From assembly GCA_014898415.1 (NCBI GenBank), contig RCTD01000019.1, positions 620,001 to 684,000 of the forward strand: 64,000 nucleotides of DNA, given 5' to 3'. The translations under genes and the position numbers were made by a program. The notes beneath the pieces are model-generated. The model had not been told where the DNA came from. It did not search any database and was given only the letters and a program-made list of their open reading frames with translations. This document shows positions 11,249 through 23,978 of this stretch, one piece after another (position 1 is the stretch's first letter; each line of letters opens with the position of its first letter). This DNA comes from Stromatinia cepivora. Its lineage: Eukaryota > Ascomycota > Leotiomycetes > Helotiales > Sclerotiniaceae.

Positions 11249-12375
11249 TCACCACCGTTCAATTTTACCTACCATTGCCACGTTCCCAAACCCATCTACA
11301 ATCTTCATCTCAGAGACCTTTTCTTTTTCCTCCTCCATCAATATCCTATATGACTCTCCTACATAAAGCGGACTCGTAGCTCTATACGTGACTTTTTTCG
11401 GCAACAATACTTTACCAATATTATCCCCTATAGCTTTTCCCTCTTTCTTTCCTATAACATGTCTCCAGAAATCAACCATATGTATTAAATTCAACGGACC
11501 ATGCACAACACAATCCCGATGTCCCTCTACTTCCCGGCACCATTCACGGTTATAATGTATTTTATGCGCGTTGAATGTTAGAGCCGAGAAACGAAATAGG
11601 GACACGGGGGTATGAGTGATGTCGCGCATGTATGGGGCGGAGGGGAATGGAATTTGAAGGGGCAATGGTGGAAGGGGAAGGGGATTGTTCGGGTCGATTG
11701 CTCGCCTGAATATCCAGTTCCTGGTTGTGCGTTGAATTAGTATGTATTGTCAGTTACAGAAGTATAAAATCAAATCTGCCTCATCTTTGCTCCGTGTGCA
11801 TAACTTTCCTTTTGAATACAACATCATGGCAAAATAAGTGTCACATACCTCTTATCCACAAGCACAAGTCCCTTGAAATTCTCAAACCTCTTCTCCACCC
11901 CCACAACCACCATATCCTCCCCGGCTCTCGTCCTCTTCGCCTCCGCACTTTCCAACTTCGTCTTTTCCACTACCTTCTGCCCCACAACCAGCTCATTCCC
12001 ACTAACCCATTCCAATTCCCCTCCAGCCCACATCCTCCTTGTAAAAGGTCCTGGCGGATTGAACATCATATCTGATCCATCAGCCCCCAATTTATGCTCG
12101 GCATCCGATGGAGTGAAATATACAAGATGGTGACATGGAGGAATGGGAATGGGATTAGGCTTTGAGGTGGTGGTAGTGGCGGCAGTGGTGAAGGCATTAG
12201 GGAAGGGAAGCGTGGCATTTAATCGGCGGAGTTGATTTATATCGAGGTACTGTGAGCGGATCAAGGGTTCACGCGATTTCCAGTCTTGGAGGAGCATATC
12301 GGCGAATACGTATGCGGCTGCAGGTTTGATGTTATGGAGACGACGAGTGCCATAGTTGAGGAGTGAGTGTGACAT
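11249..12375 (-). CDS. HTD2-like mitochondrial 3-hydroxyacyl-thioester dehydratase (MaoC/FAS1-like hotdog)
   Basis: Two exons (12375-11849 and 11720-11249) joined by a 128-nt intron at an Arg codon give 332 residues. The protein resembles fungal HTD2, which dehydrates 3-hydroxyacyl-ACP in mitochondrial type II fatty-acid synthesis. The N-terminus (LLNYGTRRLHNIKPAAA) is Arg-containing and could be a mitochondrial presequence. The first half has the FAS1-like N-terminal features (HHLVYFTPSDAEHKLGADGS, FTRRMWAGGELEW). The second exon carries the MaoC hydratase motif FRFSALTFNAHKIHYN with its Asn/His, followed by VVHGPLNLI. It converges on the peroxidase gene, with stop codons 295 bp apart. Family assignment is solid; the subcellular role is inferred. 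Confidence 0.82.
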
Positions 12376-13216
12376 TGAGAGAAAAAAATGAAAGAATTGG
12401 AAGAGGGGAGGAAAGATATTTTGAGATCTGGGGTAAATTGTTAGTTAATACTAGGTTAACTTTCCTTATCCCCGATACCGATACCGTTTACATCAGCTAC
12501 CCATGGCTCGAGCACGGGTACTAAATTAGTTTATTTCCGGGGCCCTATCATCCCAGAAATCTCCACTAAATAAGAGTTCGGACACTGACAACTTAGAATG
12601 AACGTCCATCAACCTCAACTTCTTTAACTTTTTCCGATTCAAGAATTAAATTATACAAAAACATTATAAATTTATTATTAAGATCTATACTTCAAAAAGA
12701 GATCTGAAACGTTTCATCTGATCTTCAATTCATGCATCTGGTGGATACCAATTGTTTTGGACGCCATCCTATGAGTTTCCGAAAAGGATGCATGAAACCA
12801 GAGGGATGTTTTGAAATTACGGAGTTCATAAATAAACAAATAAACAATTCTCAAAGCAATCCGGAGAGATAATTGGTAGGTAGGCCATAGAAGATTTGAA
12901 ATTCATGCATATTTGCAAGTTTTCGCTTTATTGCGATCAAAGCTAGCTATTGTACGAGTACGAGTACCCTGCTGGAAAATATTGATAGATAGATAGATTT
13001 GAATGTCCCATTCATTGCGCCGAGAAGGATGGATCATCCTGCAGATACCCACCCCTTCATCCAGAAACCATCCCCAGAAATATCGAGTTCAAACTCCCCT
13101 CCTCCCTCCCTGTCCATCATCAAATTCATGTCGTGCCAATAAAATTACCATTTCCTGTGCACCACTAGACGTGAAAATCGCGAATATTTGTGAGTGAAAA
13201 TGAAAAGAAAAGCCAT
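12376..13216. other. Intergenic, no gene seen
   Basis: About 840 bp between the HTD2-like start and the 3' end of the Myb-like gene, both on the minus strand. Parts are AT-rich, with a short GATA repeat near 12985. It presumably includes the HTD2 promoter. Confidence 0.5.
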
Positions 13217-14229
13217 TTAAGACATCTCCCTGCTTTCCTCCAATCTCTTGATCATTTCTCTCTCTTTAGGGCTACGAGGACTGGCATCGATACCGAGAAG
13301 TGCTGAGATACTGGTAGCGTTATTCTTGGCTTCTTGACCTGGTGATGGCAGTCGTTGAGGAGCTTGGGTGTTGTAGTGATAACTTGCTGGGTTGATATTC
13401 GGCATATCTGGAGATACACAGGGGGTTGGTGGCCCCTTGAATGCGACGTCTTGCTTCCAGGTTTCCTCTAACAAAAGAGGGGATACGTCTCCACCATACT
13501 CAGATGCGATAACGTTCCAGAAGGAGTTTCGATGAGCTTCGTAAACACGACGAAGACGCTCCTTGTCAACACTGGCTACGGTGACTGGGGTCGAGGTCAT
13601 GATACAATCGAGACGGAGGGTTTGATTGGTTGCGGAGTCGGTAGTTGCACATCGAGAGGGGCAAGGCTTGGGTAGAATAACAATTGGGTGGCCAAGAGTT
13701 CGAGAAGGGCTGTTGAAAGCTGAGCGAGATAGGAGTGAAGATGCAGATGGGAGCTGAACGTGATGAGGTGATTGGGGTGAGTAGTTGTAGGCAGGTGGTG
13801 TCGCTGGGAGATGGGTAGCCTCATTGATTGGAGATGGCAGCCGAAGAGGGAGCACCGAAGATTCTGACGTGGAGCTACCGGAAGAGGTCATTGAGTTAGT
13901 GCGCTTGCGGCGATTGCTCCCATGGGACAATTGATGATAGTGGAGACGGCAAGCCAATTCAGTCTTTTTCAAATGCGAAGCGATGTGCTTATAAGGCATT
14001 TTCTGGAGACGAGTTTGTAGAAGATAAACTTCCTATAGAGGACTCGGTTAGTAAGTTTCTTTACCGTATATTGTAATAATATTCGTACCTCATCCTCGCT
14101 CCATGCTCTGCCACCACCGGTAGAAGCCGTTTTACGATTCTTCTGGATGCCATATTCGTGTCGTTGGGCCACATCGACTGGAACGTATGTAGATGATGCC
14201 ACTTGGGTGTTCATTTGGTTCGAAGACAT
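13217..14229 (-). CDS. Myb-like DNA-binding regulator
   Basis: Two exons (14229-14089 and 14032-13217, phase 0, 56-nt intron) encode 318 residues. A single Myb/SANT-like domain spans the splice junction at about residues 38-72: RAWSEDE then EVYLLQTRLQKMPYKHIASH and LKKTELACRLHYHQLSHG, followed by a basic NRRKR that could act as a nuclear signal. The rest is Ser/Pro-rich and disordered, apart from a conserved-looking helical segment near residue 200 (KERLRRVYEAHRNSFWNVIA). Probably a nuclear transcription regulator. No target can be inferred. It points away from a 5.4 kb desert and another Myb gene on the far side. Confidence 0.8.
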
Positions 14230-17200
14230 GATGATGACCGTTGATTTGTGTTCTAAATTGAAAAATGTTGTGCTGAAAAGCTGAAAAGTATAAAAGGTGG
14301 TTAATTGGCAATCGAAGAATCGAGGATATTTGTAAGATGTTGTAGAATTTAATCTTTGTCAAAAAGTCGACTCGATTATGAAAGACTTATATGGAGCAAA
14401 TAAAACAATGTATAACTACAATAAAGAATGTAAAGCAGCCAAGCCAGTTGGTAAAGAAAGGAAAGTAAATATTAGCTGCGAAATAAGTAGTCACGTCAAG
14501 TGTAGGGAAAGAAGAAAAAAAGTTAAAGAGCAGAACGATGGATATTATATGAAGAACCGACTTGGTTGTCTGGAGTATCGATAAAGCCAAGTTCAGAGAC
14601 CTTTGGAGTTCAAAACGTTCTTGCAGGGAATGACGAGGAATCGATGTTCATCACAGTTTCTGATTTTGCATGGGTGGAGTTGCATATCTCCATGAGTTTT
14701 CGTCCCGTTTCTGCATCAACAGAGTGTTTCCCAGATGCGAGGGTTAATGATGCAAATCTCTGCCTGACGTTTGAGGCGGGGTCTCAAATATGATAACCTC
14801 GATGGCATTCAAAACTTGCCCCAACTCGCATCTCACAGGAAAACTTTCCAAGATGTCCATTGGGAAATGAAATTTCCATAAACGCTACCTCCTGGATGGT
14901 TGAACTTTACATACATCCATCCATGCGACTTCGCAACATGGCGTTCTTTCATAGCGACAGCATAATTGCTATGTAATTACACGGTCGCAGTGAACTTCAA
15001 CAAAGTATGAAATATTGAAATTGACGATTTCTGCAATGTTACAACACCTGGAGGGGTCGAGGGGGAAGCGAGTTTCGAAGAGTTTCGTGCCGGGATTGGG
15101 TGACCCTCATTGACCCTCAAGTCACCAATTCCAAGGACTTTAAAAATCTTATCTCATTCCCCCTTCCTAGTAAAAAGCTTCGAGTGCATGAATAATCACG
15201 GACATCGGACGTAAATAAGACCAAAGTTGGAACAATCGCCGCGCGCCTCTTTGATCATGCTTGGTGTTTGAGTGTTTGGACCATTTAGAAGGCGTTTTGA
15301 ACGGCTCATTAGTACTACCTACCTTGCCTTATACAATCAATAGTTGAGCAATTAAAAGTACTAACGATCAATGACAGGTTAGGAATAGGAACAAACAAAT
15401 CCAAAATAGAATAGTGTCATTATATTTCTCGTCGCACCCGCACCTGCACAGGCACAACACCATCTATACTTTGCAAAGGTACAAAGAAACGTTGTGTTAA
15501 CGCAAAGCTATGGCATTCGCAGGAAATACCACAAACGTCCTCTAGCTCTCTCCTCAATCTGAATTAAGGAAGAACACTAAGTCGGGAGGAGGTAGGTCGG
15601 TACTGATTAGAGTTGGACGGTTAGAATGGATAAAGTTTAAAATTAATAAAGTATTCTTGCATAAGATGTTTCGAGGTATTTTGAGATATTGGAGTTGTTG
15701 GAGCTTTTCAATATTTCGAACTTCTTTTCACCGTTCGTCTCAAATCATGTAAGATACTCAATTCTGTAGGTTGAAGCAATACAAGTGTTGGAAAAAGAGA
15801 TTGGCAAGTATCCGGAAGGGTGAGCGTCCGATCTTCTTGGGGTGGTTGTCGTCCTAAAAGGGTGTGTTATACTTACTATGGTAGGTCTAGGCAAGTCTGG
15901 GTAGGAGGTATTGGTCACCAAGACACCAAGGGCTTTAATTCTGACAGCCACAACAGCCCTATAGGAAAGTAAGTGAGAGGTATAATCCATGTTGATGTAC
16001 TTATTAGGTAGTATGCTTAAGTTTGAAATAGATCATTAGTCATCGAAGGATAAGAAAGATTGAACTCAAAGGGTATGGTGGGAATCTAGAAACTTGGAAA
16101 ATGGACTAATTGGGATTTTATTTTTTCAGATGAAGGCCTTAGCCAAGCTCGTGAAGGAGGAGGTCGTTAATCCAACCGTTGTCTACTAGGTACCTAGGAC
16201 CTTAAGCTTACTTTCACAAGGTCTATCTATACGTCTATACTCCGTACCAGCTCGATTCTCCAGCCATTTCCAAAATAATTCGACCGACCTCTACTCTTGG
16301 GCTACATTACAGACAATATTCAATTTACCCCATATACGAAATACATACGATAGACGATACCAATAATGGCAAAGACGTCGCTCAAATCTACATTAATACT
16401 TTTATCCTTTATGCTCACATTGTTTTAGTGAGCCAAACTGATTGCTTCAAAAAAATCCGAGCAAGTATTGGATGAAATATGGTGGCGTGGGCCTCAAACA
16501 AGGAGGCCCACAAGGTCGATTAAATCCTGTCACCCATTATGTCTCGAGATCATCACATGAAAACGAAGATAGATAATACCAGGTATGGTACCTTGGTAAG
16601 CAAAACACAAAACAAAACACATCACCAATAAAAATGATTGAAATGGTCGGAGGAATAATCATTTAGATTGTTTATGCGCCTGTTGCGCTGTTGTACCTTG
16701 GTCACAACCTTTAAGATATGATGGCTTGTTGGTTAAGGTTCATTTTGACGACATGTTGTGTTTTGATTCTCATAGTCCTGTCTGTCATCATTTTTCCTCC
16801 GCAAATCTCCACCATGGAACTTTTAGAAACTTGTTCTATCCTTCCCCCCTCTCTCGACCTAAATTATCGGATTTCACCCCTATCCGAATTGAAGGATCTT
16901 TTCAGATAGTGTCAGATGAAAGGTAACATAATGTCAATCGAAACAAGATAATGTTACAATGTGAGATCTTATAGTATTTACAACCATAGAAGTCCGTGCA
17001 TTACACTTCGCATAATCTCTCACGTGTTTTACACGTGATGATAACGACTTATTTTTCTCTCGGACTTCATTTTGATGAAATACAGCAGATGATCGGATGC
17101 GACTGACCGGCATCCTTTTCCTCCGATAAACTTATCCTATAGTTTGACAAGTATGGCTAGGTGCAGATACGCCAGGATACATAACACCGTTCCTTTGGTT

Positions 17201-19642
17201 AGCCAAGATCATGCATGTATCCGGAGGTATTCAATTTGACAGTCTCACCACAGTTCATTGTTCACGAGGTATAGTTCCTTAACTGCCATAATATAGCCGT
17301 CAAGGAGGAAATAGTCACGAGTCACTTTGTTTTATGGAGAAACAAAACTAACAATCCACCATCTCAAAACCTCGGAGGAACGAATAAAGGGGGTTGTTAC
17401 CTTAAAACATCAACATCAAACAAAACAAATGAAAAAAAAAACCGTTTTAACAGAAGACTCTTGGTATTCCTCGATGAGTAACACCTTGTCCACTCTTGAT
17501 ACACTCGATCACTTTGAGATTCCCTTGAAACAAACATCTTAAAAGCTAAAATTGTTTGTTTGCCATAGTTCAACTCTTCTTTTTGATTTCGAAAGCTCAA
17601 ATCCATTGTTTGGAAAAACAATCCAAACGGTCGGGTTGTTGGGCATATAAATCCCAACCACTCTTTTCCAATCACGGCCCGAGGATCCCGTCTATTATCC
17701 AATAACCGGCACGGAAGTGTGATCGAGTCCATATGCCGCTTTTCTATTCATTTCGCATTTGAAATTTGAATACTATGTCGGCGAATATCTGGTGCAGGCT
17801 GCGGCGAAGCAACACCATTTCGAATCATCGGGAACGCCTTGCAGTTGATAGCAAACATTTCTACCATTCACAATGAACACTTTACGCCGTATACCTTGGC
17901 CTTAATATTTGTCTGCATTATCAAGGTAACCTAAAGGTCATTACTTGTACTGTACCTACGGGGATATATGTAATTGATGTCAAAGGATTGAAGATGCACA
18001 ATGCTGTCAGATTGACCAAACACTGCCAACATGATGCCTCGTACACGCATGGACCTGCACCTGGATGGTCAATTAATAAGGGACGGAAACCAACCTAGAG
18101 GGGAACAGAAATTAGATAGGGGGGTGCCACGAACGGTGACGAACCAATTCATGTTGACCTAATAGTGACAACAAAGTCAAGCCAAGATCTTGATGAGAAG
18201 GGAGAAAGTACGATAGTCTCATCTAGAACATGAATCCTCTATACACCGCTTTGATTTCAAGGTTTTGATACGAGGGCAATAATTACTGGGATATTCCGCC
18301 GAACTAGGATATACTACATCATTATTCTTCTAACGAGGGCAATATTGATTAATACTTCTATGACAGTTACAGAAATGAGTACAAAGAAACCGTGGACATA
18401 TTGGTGAGAGGGGATTGAATGAGAAGCCCTAAGATCATAATTTCATTTGTTAATATGATTCTAATTAGGTAGAGTGCCAGATGTATGGGATACTATACTA
18501 AATGTTGCATACCCCGCAGCTTTCGGTTCTACTTTAAACGACAAGACTACTCTTACAACCATTCAGATCTCTGCTGAGGCAATCGACATTTTTTCAACCT
18601 CCAATCAAGAAATTATATTCACACCATTACATGCATCTTACTACTGCACGGCGAGCTGAGTTAAAGCAACCAAGTAAAGGCCGGCAGAAACTCTGTATCA
18701 CGATGACTTACGGCTCTCCGTGGGCAAGGAAAATTATGAAATGCAATCAACTGCATCCTCCTCACCAACAACCCACGTTCATCCCCTGCCTGGTGTAACC
18801 AAAATGCCGGAGAAATACGAAAGGATTTGTGGCATTTGGTGTTCCCTCGTCATTTCTACCTAGGGAGGACTTCTATAGACCCTAGGTTTCGGTGGTAACA
18901 CAAAGGTTTACAATAAAGATCTCTCCACTCGGAAAATACATGGATATTGACCCATTCACGTATGCTCATTTCTCACCCACACCACTTGTCAGCCTGTTAT
19001 TGCAATTCGAGCCGGTCAATCCCTTCACTTTCCGTCCTCGCAAGCCGCGCTGGAAATGTGAAATTTAGAAGTACGTTCAGGCTAACAAATATATCTTAAT
19101 ACATGGCCAATACCTTGGAATTATGGCGATGCATCTCAAATTTTTGTAGCGTGTGCGATAGACCTATAACTGGCTCCTCAACCGCTCAGAAGTCGCTACA
19201 AGTACCGTTGGTACCATGTATGTACTGTGGCCTGATCGTAGACAGGCATATTTATTATTGTTTCTTCCGGGTTCTATTCCTTGTCCACATGTTCTTGGAA
19301 CATGTACCGAGGGTACTTAATATCAAGATGTGGCCGCCCCGTCTAGTCATCAGATCACACCTATAACAACAAAATCCCCCCGTCATCAATCTTCACACAA
19401 ATTCTTGCTCGTCACACCATATTAGATGAATGGACCATCGACTATATCATTCAACCTCTCCACTTCCCCAGACGCCTTACGGGTTGTCCTAGGATCCGAA
19501 GTGGTGCCAAGCGCTTCCAACGGTCTTCGGCAAGATATGCAGAGAAAGGGATGTCAGCCCTGTTGACCACATTCAAACGTTCCCAAGTACATGAGAACGT
19601 AAGTACCTTTGTACCTATACCCCAGCCTCACACGGTGATCTT
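14230..19642. other. 5.4 kb gene desert between two divergent Myb-type genes
   Basis: No convincing coding region: open frames are all under about 115 codons and lack coding character. It is bounded by the 5' ends of two divergently transcribed Myb-like genes, so it may hold long 5' UTRs, noncoding transcripts or extended regulatory DNA. A paired E-box palindrome is at 17020-17038. I see no transposon ends. Confidence 0.5.
17020..17038. promoter_or_regulatory. Perfect inverted repeat made of two CACGTG E-boxes
   Basis: TCACGTGT-TTT-ACACGTGA: an 8-bp perfect inverted repeat with a 3-nt spacer, each arm carrying CACGTG, a bHLH (Cbf1/Pho4-type) core. It lies in the middle of the desert between two Myb genes. 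Regulatory function is inferred only from the motif. Confidence 0.35.
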
Positions 19643-20805
19643 ATGAACCAATCCACACGCGAGCCTGCAGCTCCCTCCGACACCTCTCTCGCGCAACAAC
19701 CACCCAAAACCTTCTCGAACCTTCCCGACCTCGAAGATTTCTCTGCCTTCTTTAACTTTCACGCGCATTCACCCCCACCCATCCATCCAATGTCTAAGCG
19801 TGTAGATAGACAAGAAATCGATCCCAACGCGAGCTTTTCTCTCTCACACAATCATCCATCGACCAGTGACACGTCTACTCTCAAATCTGAGATTCCTTCG
19901 CCAGCTAGCGCACGAAATAAGAGACGCGCCCCGGGCCCAGCGACTGCGACGAATACTTCAGCTTTCAACATGCAGTCGGGTTCATCTATTGCAGGACCTT
20001 CTTCGGTGGGCTTAGATGATCCCAATATGACAACGTCGATGGCACCACCAGCCAAAAAGAGTCGTACCAATACTCCTTGGACACCTGCTGAAGAGCAGAG
20101 ATTGAAGAATATGAGAGATGCAGGTAATAGCTGGGCGGATATCGCAAAGGTAAGATAAGATGAAAGTCAATTATGGAGGCGATTTCAAAAGAGATTTCGT
20201 GTCAAGTCGCACAAAGCCTCGAGACGAAACTAAGACTTTGAATCTGAATTTGTTTTTGCAGACTTTCCCAGCAAGAACTGAAGGAAGTGTTAAAAAGCAT
20301 TGGTATAAGGTAAATACATATTCTCATTCTCATACTCTTTTGCATTGGACACTTGTCTCGGTTGGATGAAAATAGTATGGATTGGTGATCACATACTAAC
20401 TAGGTTTTAGGACATGCATTATGCGGAATTCGCGGAAGACGAGGTACGTTCTGTCTTTGCATCATGATGCATACGGTACGTGCTGATGCTTAAATAGAGT
20501 CAGGCTTTGCTCGCTGCCATCAAGGATTACGAGGCGAATAAGTGGAAGGCTATTGGACAGAAAGTTGGAAAACCCGCTAAGGTTAGACTTCTCTTTTCTT
20601 TTTTGGCTTGTATCTTGTATATGCATGTCTTTGAACATACTTGTCTTGAGATACGTATATTGTTGTAGCATTAGTATGGGTATGGGTATTAGTCAGGTAT
20701 CAATATACCAAACAACTTGATAAACCCCCTAACTAACCAACCTCCCCACCTTCACCATAGGCATGCGAACAATACGCCAAAGATAATTTTGGCGGCAAAA
20801 TATAA
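19643..20805 (+). CDS. Myb/SANT DNA-binding protein, five exons
   Basis: Exons 19643-20149, 20262-20309, 20411-20443, 20498-20581 and 20761-20805 join with all four introns in phase 0, giving 238 residues. Residues 1-140 are disordered and Ser/Pro-rich. A Lys/Arg patch (KKSRTNT) precedes the Myb-like domain: TPWTPAEEQRLKNMRDAGNS, WADIAK, TFPARTEGSVKKHWYKDMHY, then a second helical part with NKWKAIGQKVGKPAKACEQY and the C-terminal DNFGGKI. The spaced Trp and Lys-His-Trp pattern is typical of fungal single-Myb regulators. MSKRVDR at about 19790 is a possible alternative start. Nuclear regulator with unknown targets. Confidence 0.82.
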
Positions 20806-23800
20806 GGAGGGGGCGCTGGGCGCTGGGCGGGGGAGGGATCGGGAGGAATACTCTCTTCACATTTTTTGTTCAGAACATTTTCTTCAAAACATTTCTTCGA
20901 AATACTTTTTTTTGGAAGCTCGGAAGTATGGTATTTTGGCTAGGTTCTTGGTTTGATCCTCGGTTTTGAGGACAGGTTATCTTACCTTTACCTATCTTAT
21001 ATGTACAAGCATGGATTCTTTTATTTGCTAGAAAAGTCCCAACAGCTTTTTTTTCATGCCCATGCGTTTCTCTACTCTTGATTTTGTTCTTGGATTGAAT
21101 TCGAATTTGGATTGGGATGGGATTGGAATGGCATCATGGTATACGGGTCGACGAACAGATAGTTGGAAATATGGAAATTGGATTTCCGAGGTTTTTGAAT
21201 TGCGAGTCTTGATATCATCTCTTTTTCATGCTCATGTTTTCTCTTTTCGTTTCTCCTTGGCTCTGGATCAGGAACTTGGCGATTGGGATGGTAATAGCGA
21301 TGGCGATGGAAAAAGTGCACGTACTAGGCGGTATAGCGTTTGAAAGGATCGGATTGATATATTTCATATATATTCCTCATCTCAATTTCTTACTGTCTTC
21401 AAATTCTTCTCTGTGCTTGATATATGCGAGGTTTAGCTAGATGGTTAGTTGGTGAGCGAGTGTTGGATGGTTGGATGGATGGTTGGTTGGATGGTTGTTT
21501 GTGTCCATGAATGGATATGGGTGGATGGATCGTTGGGTGGATTGTTTGATTGATTTATTGGTTTCTTTCTTCGTTATGTTATGTTGTGGTTTTGAGGGTT
21601 CGGGATCGCTTTTTGGAAATTGGTATTAGGTGGTATTTTTTGAGGGGGTTGGTAGGGGAGGATGGGGAGAGCGTACATATTATATTTATGGGGTTTGGAA
21701 TGGAGTGGACTGGAATAGCGGGATTAAGTAGGATAGGATAGGAAAGGAAAGGAAAGCAAATAGGATAAGGAAAAAAAGGAGTATAGTATAAGTATAATAT
21801 AAGATAGTATTCCAAATTCTAAATTCCAAAGCAAAATAGGTGGAGGTGAGAAGATGATGGATGATTCATGGTTTTTTCATATACATATATCATAGATATA
21901 CATATACATAAAAGATTACATGTATATCTGTATACATTTTTGTAATGGGGCTGAATCTTTGGTGTATATTTTGAGATTGGGTATGTGCGGCTGTATTGTA
22001 ATAGGTATTGTATATTTACAAAGCTGGCTAGTGTACGGCGATAAGTCTCCAATAGTTGTATGGAGCTGAGGGTGGGTGGAACATGTCTTGTCTGAGTTGT
22101 TTTTTCTGTTTACTGACTATACTAGTAGGTGGTTTGTATTTGTATTTGTATTTGATGCAGAATGCCGCTGTCTAATTTAAATATGATTTTCATTTTGAAT
22201 TTCATTTTGAATTGGAGATTGGAGATTAGGGTTGCTGTATTGTACTTTTATACCATTTATCTATCTAAGTATAGATACCTATTTACATTTATTTATTTAA
22301 TTAAGACATTTTATTCGAAAATCTATTTATGTTTTTGAATGTCTTTTATGAGATGAGTGGTGATACATGTATTTCTTGAGGGAAATTACTGTAGCTTGAT
22401 TTTGTATCATTTGCAATACCTAGAAGATAGGTAGATAGTACTTTCTGCATAATGAAAATAGATAGTGATAGATACATTCCCATGAGCTTAAACATAGGTG
22501 TTAATTAAAAAGCGTTGTATATTCTAATTCTTCTATAGATATATGTTTTTTTTTTTTCATCATGAATTCGAAGTCTTAAATCTGCCGTGGTTATCTAAAA
22601 CTTTAAGGTAAGCGCCCAAAAAGTAAAAATGTACCTAGGTATCCCCGGAATTTGGGCGGAGCGGGAGCGGGCCTGGGGATCATTGGGATTAGAGTTTTCC
22701 TTGGTACACTCAACTGTATTTCGTAATTTATAGATTTCACAACTTCGTTTACTTATTAACGGAATAGTATCTATCATATAGCACATAATAATTAGGTACT
22801 TAAACATCAAAATTCGAGTATCTATCTTTCTAGTAGGTACTCGTACAATCATTTCATCAGCACTACCTACCTACCTACCTACTCGTAATCATCTTATTCT
22901 CCTCCGTAGCCAAAAAATCATTCGAGGAATCACCTTGATTACAAATTTGCCTCCTTCAGTGTAACATCCATCTTGGCACGAGTACGAGATTCTCCATATT
23001 TTTTGGTGTATTGGATGGAGGATTGGAGGACGGATGATGTGGATGATGTGGATGAAAGTGGATAAGGTGAGATGATCCCATTTTCTGTGAAAGATAGAAA
23101 TAGAAATACGGAGTACGGAGTAGAAATAAATACCTCCGTACTTCTAGCTTGAGTGAGAAAGTTTAGTCGGGACGGTACTCGGCTGGCCGGGATGGAGATT
23201 AGGTTTATTTGATGGAAGTTTATTAAGAAAATGGAGATTTGAATAAGAATTGAGGATTTCTGAGGGCGATTTTATTTGGTGTTGTATGTTGTATGAGTGT
23301 AGTACGGAGTACTAATACCAAGTACATTGACTCTAAGCCCCGATGTTACCGCCTTAGACATACATAGTTAGTTACCTACTAGTTGGTGGTAAGACGGGGG
23401 ATATTTATTACTCGTACATGAGATGATCACAACGATCACAACGATCACAACCTAGACTCTTGGGTGATCTCCCCATTAAAAATGGATATTTCTCTCCCTT
23501 TTCCTTCATCATATCCCAGTTCAATTATTTCAAGAATAAATCAATAACTTTGCATTCACAACATCACTCGTTATTCATCGTAAAGAATCTTATTCCTTCC
23601 TGTCAAACACATTCGCTTCCGAATCGATTCTTCCATTACACTACAGTGCCAAGCAAGCAATCACTTTATTAAACTTTCTATCTTTGGGGATATTTCAGGG
23701 GAGGAGCTGTATGAAGGAACAGTAAACGCACATCATAACGGTTTTACCAACATCACGACAAGAAAAGGAATAGGAATAGGAATATTGGGGTTACCAGGGA

Positions 23801-23978
23801 ATTATAACTTTTCGAAAGAGATATCAATTCGCATCGCATACTTATTCACTCGATACGAAGACATTCATCTGCAATTATCCGTTAATCTTATACAAATAAA
23901 AGCCCTCAACATCGCCAATCGCTTCGGTATCGATTTTTGGTGGTTATCTTTTTTCGACTCTTGCATATACATAAAAAA
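20806..23978. other. 3.2 kb intergenic, no gene seen
   Basis: AT-rich spacer with simple repeats: GGAT/GGTT-type at about 21460-21545, CCTA repeats at about 22865-22882, and three perfect 9-bp GATCACAAC units at 23425-23451. It includes the promoter and 5' UTR of the GH16 gene. No coding region is supported. Confidence 0.5.
23425..23451. repeat. Three tandem GATCACAAC units
   Basis: Three perfect 9-bp units about 530 bp upstream of the GH16 start codon. Confidence 0.9.

Noticed and set aside
15745..15990. Short frames within the 14-19 kb desert
   Set aside because: Length and composition are as expected by chance.
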